In this document: positions 6,504-12,283 of the stretch, piece after piece
Layout of the letters: every line of letters begins with the position of its first letter
Numbering within the stretch: the first letter of the stretch is position 1
Origin: Clostridiales bacterium UBA6388
GTDB taxonomy: Bacteria; Bacillota; Clostridia; Oscillospirales; Oscillospiraceae
Assembly: GCA_002437575.1 (NCBI GenBank)
Contig: DJQK01000008.1
Location: 1,554-16,361, forward strand
DNA: 14,808 bases
Reading direction: 5' to 3'
Program-made: the position numbers and the translations under genes
The notes under the pieces: generated by a model
What the model was told of the DNA's origin: nothing
What the model saw: only the letters and a program-made list of their open reading frames with translations
Database searches by the model: none

Positions 6504-6533
6504 GTATGATTGCACAAAGATGCAAATTTTTCT

Positions 6534-7235
6534 TCAGGAAAGTTTTGCGATCTCGTCTTCCGTGAGGTATCGCCACTGCCCAGGTCTCAAGTCTCCCAGC
6601 GAAACCGGCCCCTCCTGCACTCTGCGAAGCCGCGTCACCGTGACGTCCGCACGCTGGCAAAGACGCCGGATCTGCCGGTTGCGCCCTTCGTGGATGGTCA
6701 CGCGAAGAAGGGCCGTTTCGCCGCTCTGCGTGATTCTTTCGACCTTCGCCGCCGTCGTTTCCCGCCCGTCAATTTCGATGGGCTGCGCGATCGAGCGTTC
6801 ACAGCCTTCTATGTACCGGCTCAGCCAGACGAGGTAGACCTTGTCCACCTCTTTTTTCGGGTGCGTGAGCCGGTTTGCAAGTTCTCCGTCGTTCGTCAGA
6901 AGCAAAAGCCCCTCGGAGTTTAAGTCCAGCCGCCCCACCGGATACACCCGCACGCCGCAGTCCGCCACGAGCTCGGAGACATTTTTCCGCCCCTTCTCGT
7001 CCGAGAGCGTACACACATACCCCCTGGGCTTGTTGAGCATCAAAACGACTTTTTCCGGCTGCTTTTTGAGCCGCACACCGTCGACCTCGATGACGTCCTC
7101 TTCGATGTCTGCCGTGTCGCCGAGCGACGCCGTATTGCCGTTGACGCGCACGCGCCGCTCCAAGATCAGCTGCTCGGCCTTTCGCCGGGACGCAGCGCCG
7201 CAGCTTGACAAAATCTTCTGAAGCCTCTGCTCCAT
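6534..7235 (-). CDS. rluB: 23S rRNA pseudouridine synthase, RluB/RsuA family
   Basis: This is a 233-residue enzyme that isomerises a uridine in 23S rRNA helix 90/92 (U2605-type in characterised RluB). It has an N-terminal S4 RNA-binding domain (about 2-60; RLQKILSSCGAASRRKAEQLI). The catalytic domain has the aspartate in PVGRLDLNSEGLLLLTNDG (Asp104), then THPKKEVDKVYLVW and HEGRNRQIRRLC. The start ATG at 7235 lies one base after the dacB-like TAA, with GGAGG 5 bases before it; the frame extends to 7325 but the added residues are unrelated to the family. It is the last gene of its operon, ahead of the terminator at 6461-6490. In Bacillus subtilis rluB also follows the scpAB-dacB group. Confidence 0.94.
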   Translation of the reverse strand: MEQRLQKILSSCGAASRRKAEQLILERRVRVNGNTASLGDTADIEEDVIEVDGVRLKKQPEKVVLMLNKPRGYVCTLSDEKGRKNVSELVADCGVRVYPVGRLDLNSEGLLLLTNDGELANRLTHPKKEVDKVYLVWLSRYIEGCERSIAQPIEIDGRETTAAKVERITQSGETALLRVTIHEGRNRQIRRLCQRADVTVTRLRRVQEGPVSLGDLRPGQWRYLTEDEIAKLS

Positions 7236-7236
7236 C

Positions 7237-8334
7237 TTATCCTCCAAAAATTCGCTTCCAAAACCCGCGCTTCGGCATTTCCGCTTCCGCGCCCTCTGCA
7301 TAATAAACCGGCACCTCGCCGACACGCTTTCCGTTTACCAGAACCTCCAGCCAGCCCGCCTGCCCCGGCAGGACCGGCGCATAGACAAAGTCCGGCGCGT
7401 GCAGCCGCGTCTCGATCTTCTCGCCTTCTGCCAGCGGATACGAAAGATCCCCGCCGGCCAGCAGCCTCACGCGCTTCGTTTCGCTTCCCACGACCGCCGC
7501 GCTTCCCACGGCTTCGCCGGACCTTACAACGCTTTGCAGCCGGAACGCCGAAAAACCGTAGTCAAAAAGCGCACTCTGGTCGCGCCAGTCGTCGGGGTCG
7601 TTCATCGTCACGCAGATAAGCCGCCTTCCGTCTCGCACCGCGCTTCCGACTAGAATGCGCCCCGCTTTTTTCGTATACCCGGTCTTCACGCCGTCGCAGC
7701 CCTCCACGCGCCACAGAAGCTTATTGTGGTTCGTAAAGCTCCAACCCTCTGCGCAGTAGCTCCTACTCGACACGACCGTCCGGAACGTTTCGTTTTCCAT
7801 CGCCGTAGCCGCGAGCTTTGCAAGATCCCGCGCCGTTGAAAACTGTCCGTCGCCGTCGAGCCCGTTCGGGTTTTCAAAGTGCGTGTTCTGCATCCCGAGC
7901 GCCCGCGCCTGCTCGTTCATCCGCGCACAGAACGCCTCCACGCTTCCGCTTGCTGCAATGGCCAGCGCCACCGCCGCGTCGTTTCCCGAGCGCAGCAGCA
8001 GCCCATACAAAAGCGTCTCGATCGTCACGCGCTGGCCGGCCTTCAGATAAAGGCTCGAGCCCTCGACGCCCGCCGCCTCCGCAGGCACGCAGACCTCCCG
8101 CGTCAGATCCTGCGTCTGGCAGACCAGAAGGCCCGTCATGATCTTCGTCGTGCTGGCAAGAAGCCGTCGTTCGTCCGCGTTTTTCTCAAATAACACTCTT
8201 CCCGACTGCGCGTCGAGCAAAATCGCGCTGCGTGCGCTGACTGCGCCGTCAAAGCTTGCCGCCTGTGCAAAGCCCGTGCAGAGCAAAACGGCAGCGACCA
8301 CAGCCGCCGCCGTCCTGAAAAACCGATGCTGCAT
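7237..8334 (-). CDS. dacB: D-alanyl-D-alanine carboxypeptidase, DacB/DacF-type (peptidase S11)
   Basis: This exported 365-residue penicillin-binding protein trims the terminal D-Ala of peptidoglycan stem peptides. It has a signal peptide of about 26 residues (AAAVVAAVLLCTGFAQA|A). The three active-site motifs are STTK (Ser61-Lys64), SGN (116-118) and KTG (217-219), followed by a C-terminal beta domain (about 260-350). It ends in a short Trp/Phe/Arg/Lys tail, GFWKRIFGG, without a clear transmembrane anchor. I chose ATG 8334 (MQHRFFRT); the GTG at 8343 is an alternative. The Shine-Dalgarno is weak (GGGTG). Its position between ytfJ and rluB matches dacB of the B. subtilis scpA-scpB-ypuI-dacB-spmA-spmB-rluB order, so a role in spore cortex or mother-cell wall is likely. 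The exact symbol (dacB or dacF) is inferred from context. Confidence 0.92.
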   Translation of the reverse strand: MQHRFFRTAAAVVAAVLLCTGFAQAASFDGAVSARSAILLDAQSGRVLFEKNADERRLLASTTKIMTGLLVCQTQDLTREVCVPAEAAGVEGSSLYLKAGQRVTIETLLYGLLLRSGNDAAVALAIAASGSVEAFCARMNEQARALGMQNTHFENPNGLDGDGQFSTARDLAKLAATAMENETFRTVVSSRSYCAEGWSFTNHNKLLWRVEGCDGVKTGYTKKAGRILVGSAVRDGRRLICVTMNDPDDWRDQSALFDYGFSAFRLQSVVRSGEAVGSAAVVGSETKRVRLLAGGDLSYPLAEGEKIETRLHAPDFVYAPVLPGQAGWLEVLVNGKRVGEVPVYYAEGAEAEMPKRGFWKRIFGG

Positions 8335-8385
8335 TTTTATCACCCGGCGATAGCTTGCCCCGCCCGGCGATCGTTACACAGGAAA

Positions 8386-8787
8386 TTATTGAATGCCCTC
8401 TTCTTTGGCCAGCTGCTTCTGCTTGAGATAGCTTTCGGCCTTGTCCAGAAGATCGGGCAGCTGCTCAATGAGCCGGTCCATCGACGTGGACGCAGGCTCG
8501 GCCACCGGCAGCATCCGCACACTTTCGCCGCGCACGATCAAAAACGCCACGGGCGTTACCTTGATGCTGCCGCCTGTGCCGCCGCCGAAGGCATTGTCGC
8601 GGTTGGGCGGATAATTTTTCGTTGCGTAGTCGCTTCCGCCGGCCGCGTAGCCGATGGAGACCTTCGTCACGGGGATGATCGTCACATCGCCCGCCGTGAT
8701 CGGCGTTCCGATGACCGTGTTGCCGTCGATCATGTCGCGCAGCTTCCCCATCGAGGAAGCCAGCATGTCCGAAAGAGGATGATTCAT
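8386..8787 (-). CDS. ytfJ: GerW family sporulation protein (YtfJ)
   Basis: This 133-residue small protein carries the YtfJ/GerW signature: HPLSDMLASSMGKLRDMIDGNTVIG, then PITAGDVTIIPVTKVSIGYAAGGSDY, a glycine-rich FGGGTGGSIKV and PVAFLIV. The C-terminal helix (about 100-133, DRLIEQLPDLLDKAESYLKQ) is typical. In Bacillus subtilis the homologue is made in the forespore and is needed for normal germination; the molecular activity is unknown. The ATG overlaps the stop of the DUF2953 gene as ATGA and has only a weak upstream AGG, so translation is probably coupled to it. A gap of 51 bases follows before the carboxypeptidase gene. Confidence 0.93.
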   Translation of the reverse strand: MNHPLSDMLASSMGKLRDMIDGNTVIGTPITAGDVTIIPVTKVSIGYAAGGSDYATKNYPPNRDNAFGGGTGGSIKVTPVAFLIVRGESVRMLPVAEPASTSMDRLIEQLPDLLDKAESYLKQKQLAKEEGIQ

Positions 8788-9431
8788 ACCTGTTGCACCG
8801 CCTTTTTCTTATGGATCCAGAGTTTTAAGAACCGCGCTCCGGCCTTTAAGCCCAGCGACAGCGCCCGCCCGATCGTGATCGTCAGCGCCAGCTGCGCCGA
8901 AATTTTTATTTCGTTCTCATTATAATCCAAAACCGGCTGAATGTCACGCTTTTTTATCACAAAAAGCCGGTCCAGCTTCGGGTCTAACATCCCGATGACC
9001 GCCCACGCGCTTCCGTACTGCATCGCCGCCTTCGCCGGGTCGTCTGCGCCCAGCACCACGTGCAGCGTCAAAATCTCCACGCGAAGCTTCTGCCGGAGAT
9101 CGCCCAGCGTATCGCACGCGAGATTCACAAGCTCCAGAATGTCCGCAAGCGTCAGCTTCGGCATCGAAGCCCTCTTCTTTGGCGCTGCCGGTTTTTGGGA
9201 AGCCGCCGCCTGTTTTGCCGTTTCCTGCTTCTTTTTTGGCGCGGCCTGCTTCTTTTTGGGCGCGGCCCGCTTCTTCTTCGGCTTTGCGGGCAAAACCTGC
9301 ACCTTCAAAAATCCGATCTTGAGCCGCAGGGAAAGCTCATTTTCCAAGTACCGCGCGTCCACGCCGACCGGGATGCACCCGATCAGCACAAAAACTGCAA
9401 GCACAATGCCGAAGATCCCCCAGCCGCTCAT
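8784..9431 (-). CDS. DUF2953 family membrane protein
   Basis: This 215-residue protein has one N-terminal transmembrane segment (about 4-23, GWGIFGIVLAVFVLIGCIPVG). A positively charged Lys/Ala/Pro/Gln linker follows (about 48-89) that contains three tandem copies of a seven-residue unit (AKPKKKR, AAPKKKQ, AAPKKKQ). The C-terminal domain (about 92-215) has the DUF2953-like segments VLGADDPAKAAMQYGSAWAVIGML and DYNENEIKISAQLALTITIGRAL. Genes of this family commonly sit just before ytfJ in Clostridia and are thought to be sporulation-linked; the function is unknown. The ATG overlaps the scpB stop as ATGA and has AAGGAGA upstream. The family call rests on topology, motifs and the ytfJ neighbour. 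Confidence 0.85.
   Translation of the reverse strand: MSGWGIFGIVLAVFVLIGCIPVGVDARYLENELSLRLKIGFLKVQVLPAKPKKKRAAPKKKQAAPKKKQETAKQAAASQKPAAPKKRASMPKLTLADILELVNLACDTLGDLRQKLRVEILTLHVVLGADDPAKAAMQYGSAWAVIGMLDPKLDRLFVIKKRDIQPVLDYNENEIKISAQLALTITIGRALSLGLKAGARFLKLWIHKKKAVQQV
9225..9287 (-). repeat. Three tandem 21-bp repeats in the DUF2953 gene
   Basis: The units are 9225-9245, 9246-9266 and 9267-9287. The first two differ at one position and the third is more diverged. Each encodes a seven-residue Lys-rich unit, so copy changes keep the frame and would lengthen or shorten the linker. Confidence 0.85.
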
Positions 9432-10009
9432 TGCGCCGTCTCCTTCTGCTCATCCGCCTCCATGGAAAGCGCCAGCTGCTCCTGGTTGGTGCTCAGCTCC
9501 ACCTTTTCAATCGGCGGCAGGTCCGCAAGCGACTGAAGGCCAAACACCCGCAGAAAATCCGGCGTCGTCTCATACTGAAACGGCCTTCCCGGCACATTCA
9601 GCCGTCCTGCCTCGCGGATGAGCTTTTTGGTCAGCAGCGCGCTGATCGAGTACCCGCTGTCCACGCCGCGGATCTGCTCGACATACGCCTTCGTCGCGGG
9701 CTGATAGTAGGCGATGACGCTGAGCGTTTCGAGCTGCGAAGAAGACAGCTTCGGCGGCTTTCTCGTCTCCAGCGTCTTCGTGACAAACTCCGCCTGCTCC
9801 GAGGCCGAGCACATCTGATACGCGTTTTCCAGCTTTACGATGCGGATGCCGCTGCGGTTGAAGGCGAGCGTGTCCATCAAAAATTTTAGCTCCTCGTGGA
9901 TCTGCGCCTCGTCTACCGCCAGACTTTCCGCCAGCCGCGACGCCGCCACCGGCTCTCCCGCCGCAAACAAGATCGCCGTCAAGGCCCGCTGCAGCTCGTT
10001 TTGTTCCAT
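9428..10009 (-). CDS. scpB: Segregation and condensation protein B
   Basis: This 193-residue accessory subunit of the SMC condensin complex forms a dimer that binds the kleisin ScpA. It is built of two winged-helix domains: ALTAILFAAGEPVAASRLAE and the first domain at about 4-85, then LETLSVIAYYQPATKAYVEQIRG and YSISALLTKKLIREAGR in the second. The frame has two ATGs, at 10015 and 10009. GGAGG (10017-10021) is one base from the first but 7 bases from the second, so I choose 10009. The first ATG overlaps the scpA stop as ATGA. It ends by overlapping the DUF2953 start. Confidence 0.94.
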   Translation of the reverse strand: MEQNELQRALTAILFAAGEPVAASRLAESLAVDEAQIHEELKFLMDTLAFNRSGIRIVKLENAYQMCSASEQAEFVTKTLETRKPPKLSSSQLETLSVIAYYQPATKAYVEQIRGVDSGYSISALLTKKLIREAGRLNVPGRPFQYETTPDFLRVFGLQSLADLPPIEKVELSTNQEQLALSMEADEQKETAQ

Positions 10010-10011
10010 GC

Positions 10012-10803
10012 TCATTCCTCCCAGCTGAGGTCTTTTTCGTCCGGCTTCTGAACGAACGCGATACGCTGCTCGTCCGTTTCGTCCTCAATGCGCACCGAAT
10101 GCAGCCTGCAAAGCTCCAGCACCGACAAAAATGTCGCCACGATCTCCGACCGGCTGCGGCTTCCCTTGAACAGCGCGAGAAATTTCATCACGCCGTGCCC
10201 GATGAGCCGCCGCAGGATCTCCGCCGCCTTTTTTGCGACCGGATACGGCTCCGTGCCGACGATGCCCGCGAAATTGGAGACCGGCGGCGGAAGCTTCCTC
10301 TGCGACCGGTCCTGCATCGCGGCAAGCGCCGTCAGTAAGTCCTGCTTGTCGTGCTGATACCGGTACGTTTCGTCGCGCCGCAAAGGCTCCGGCTGCTTGC
10401 AGAACATCCCGAGGCCAATGTCGTTTCGAAGTGCCAACGCGTCGCACGCGATCTTGATCTGCGCATAGGCGTCTTTTCTCTGCCGCTGGCGAAGAGACTC
10501 AATGAGAATTTCCATCTCACTCTCGGCCTCGGCCTTCTCCGCCTCGGATAACAGCATCCTTGTTTTGATATACATCAGGTGCGAGGCCATCGCAATAAAC
10601 TCGCTTGCGACCTCCATGTCCATCCGCTTCTGCTCGTCGAGCCACGCCAGATACTGCTCCAGGATCGAAGTGATGCGGATATCCTGAATTTCAATTTTAT
10701 TTTTGCTCAGCAGCAGCAAAATGACGTCCAGCGGCCCGTCGAAATCCTCGAGCGACTGCCGGTCATGCACCACGCTTTGCAGATGGTATTGCGGCTCGTC
10801 CAT
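10012..10803 (-). CDS. scpA: Segregation and condensation protein A (kleisin)
   Basis: This 263-residue kleisin closes the SMC ring and acts in nucleoid compaction and chromosome segregation. The N-terminal SMC-neck-binding region contains FDGPLDVILLLLSKNKIEIQ (21-40). MASHLMYIKTRMLL follows and is characteristic, and a C-terminal winged helix (about 190-263) includes SRSEIVATFLSVLELCRLHSV. The length is normal for the family. The ATG at 10803 has GGAGG 6 bases upstream and lies 21 bases after the M50 protease stop. It is translated just ahead of scpB, as in most Firmicutes. Confidence 0.96.
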   Translation of the reverse strand: MDEPQYHLQSVVHDRQSLEDFDGPLDVILLLLSKNKIEIQDIRITSILEQYLAWLDEQKRMDMEVASEFIAMASHLMYIKTRMLLSEAEKAEAESEMEILIESLRQRQRKDAYAQIKIACDALALRNDIGLGMFCKQPEPLRRDETYRYQHDKQDLLTALAAMQDRSQRKLPPPVSNFAGIVGTEPYPVAKKAAEILRRLIGHGVMKFLALFKGSRSRSEIVATFLSVLELCRLHSVRIEDETDEQRIAFVQKPDEKDLSWEE

Positions 10804-10824
10804 GCAAAGCCTCCAAGATAATCG

Positions 10825-11517
10825 TTAAAATATCGCGTTCGGCAGCGTATAGCCCCATGCGCTTAAATTTCCGATCAGCGTCAAAAGCCAATTGCGCATT
10901 GCGCTCAAGGGCGCGTCGATCAGCCCCGTCACAAGAAGCAGCATCAAAAGGCCCATGCCGTAGCGCTCATAGCGCATCAGCTTCAGATACGCCCGGTCGG
11001 ATAAAAGCGCGAAGAGGACCTTCGAGCCATCGAGCGGCGGGATCGGGAACACATTGAAAACCGCCAGACCTGCGCTGATGATCTCCACGTAGATGAAAAA
11101 CTGCACCAGCACCGTAAAAAGAACATTGCTTCCGAACCGGTCCGACAAAAACACCACAAATCCCAGCAAAACCGCCGCGGCATACGCCAGTAAAACGTTC
11201 GAAACCGGCCCGGCCAGCGCCGTGAGCGCCATGTCCCGCTTGGGATGCTTGAAGTTCCGCATATCCACCGGCACCGGCTTTGCCCAGCCGAACCGGAAGA
11301 TCGCCATCATCACAAGACCCGGAAGGTCCACGTGCTTGAGAGGGTTGAGCGTCAGCCGTCCGGCCCTTTTTGCCGTATCGTCTCCGAGCCTGTACGCGGC
11401 CAAACCGTGGCACGTCTCGTGAAACGTGATACACAGCAGCGACGCGGCCACCAGAACGACCGTCTGCCACACGCCGTCGAATTGCAACTGCGCCAGCCAC
11501 GTGCGAAACGCGCTCAT
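10825..11517 (-). CDS. Site-2 protease family (peptidase M50) membrane metalloprotease
   Basis: This 230-residue multipass membrane protein has the zinc motif HEXXH as HETCH (33-37) in the first membrane helix (VLVAASLLCITFHETCHGLA). The second metal-ligand motif is NVFPIPPLDG (155-164, Asp163). There are about five hydrophobic segments and a short C-terminal domain (no PDZ or CBS domain). It belongs to the short YwhC/YugP-like M50 group that often precedes scpA in Clostridia and Bacillus-type genomes. The substrate is unknown; being first in an operon with sporulation genes does not prove a spore role. The ATG at 11517 has GGAGGGG about 6 bases upstream. A near-consensus promoter lies at 11557-11585, making this the first gene of the operon. 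Confidence 0.92.
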   Translation of the reverse strand: MSAFRTWLAQLQFDGVWQTVVLVAASLLCITFHETCHGLAAYRLGDDTAKRAGRLTLNPLKHVDLPGLVMMAIFRFGWAKPVPVDMRNFKHPKRDMALTALAGPVSNVLLAYAAAVLLGFVVFLSDRFGSNVLFTVLVQFFIYVEIISAGLAVFNVFPIPPLDGSKVLFALLSDRAYLKLMRYERYGMGLLMLLLVTGLIDAPLSAMRNWLLTLIGNLSAWGYTLPNAIF

Positions 11518-11556
11518 AAATACCCCTCCAAGCTGAAAATCTCAATAGTTTTTATA

Positions 11557-11585
11557 AGTATACCACAATTTCCGTCTCCGCGCAA
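11557..11585 (-). promoter_or_regulatory. Predicted sigma-A promoter of the M50-scpAB-ytfJ-dacB-rluB operon
   Basis: On the minus strand the -35 is TTGCGC (11585-11580) and the -10 is TATACT (11562-11557), with exactly 17 bases between. The leader to the M50 ATG is about 33 bases and contains GGAGGGG. No other promoter of this quality is visible between 11517 and 6534, so the seven genes are probably co-transcribed. Confidence 0.7.
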
Positions 11586-11648
11586 CCACAGTCCAAGGTC
11601 CGTGCCCTTCCTCTGCCCTCCCGAAACCGAAAAATCTCCGCAGCGCAA

Positions 11649-11675
11649 GAAAAACGCGGCAGAGCCGCGTTTTTC
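11649..11675 (-). terminator. Terminator of lon-ysxC
   Basis: A 12-bp stem (11649-11660 with 11664-11675) with the core ACGCGGC and an AGA loop starts 12 bases after the ysxC stop. It is followed on the minus strand by TTTTTCTT. It separates lon-ysxC from the M50 promoter. Confidence 0.88.
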
Positions 11676-11686
11676 CGGAAGCTTTG

Positions 11687-12274
11687 TTATTCCCCGACCG
11701 CCTTCAAGACGAACGACAAAAGCTGCTCGCGTCCGTCGCCCTTCTCGGCGGAAAACGGAATGACCGAAACCTCCTCCGGAAGGCGCAGGGTCTGCCGGAT
11801 GCAGGCAAGGTTCGGTTCAATTTCGCTTCTCTTGAGCTTGTCGAGCTTATTTGCCACCACGACAAAGGGCTTTCCCGATTGCAGAAAAAACTCTGCCATC
11901 GTCACATCGTTTGCTGTCGGCTTGTGCCGCGCGTCGACGATCATCACGCCGTAGTCGAGCGTGCCTTCCGCGCGGAAATACGCCTCCATGAGTTTTCCCC
12001 AGCGCTCTTTTTCCTGCGCCGAGACCTTCGCGTAGCCGTAGCCCGGCAGGTCGACGAGGTAGAGCTTTTTGTCGATGCAGAAAAAGTTGATGTGCGTCGT
12101 TTTGCCGGGGGCCTGACCGACTCTGGCAAAATTTTTTCGCAGCAAAAGCTTATTGATCACCGATGATTTTCCGACGTTGGACTTTCCGGCGAAGGCGATC
12201 TGGACAAGGCCGTCTTTCGGGCAGTCTGCCACCGACGTTACCGAGCGGATAAACTCCGCATTATGAAGATTCAT
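11687..12274 (-). CDS. ysxC: Ribosome biogenesis GTP-binding protein YsxC/YihA (EngB)
   Basis: This 195-residue Era/Obg-type GTPase is needed for 50S subunit assembly. G1 is GKSNVGKSS (30-38), G2 is in PGKTTHINF (57-65), G3 is DLPGYGYAKV (75-84), G4 is NKLDK (142-146) and G5 is SAEKGDG (175-181). The length is that of the family. The ATG at 12274 lies 9 bases after the lon stop with a GAGGTG-type Shine-Dalgarno overlapping the gap. The lon-ysxC pairing is conserved across Firmicutes. A terminator directly follows. Confidence 0.95.
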   Translation of the reverse strand: MNLHNAEFIRSVTSVADCPKDGLVQIAFAGKSNVGKSSVINKLLLRKNFARVGQAPGKTTHINFFCIDKKLYLVDLPGYGYAKVSAQEKERWGKLMEAYFRAEGTLDYGVMIVDARHKPTANDVTMAEFFLQSGKPFVVVANKLDKLKRSEIEPNLACIRQTLRLPEEVSVIPFSAEKGDGREQLLSFVLKAVGE

Positions 12275-12283
12275 CCGCCCACC

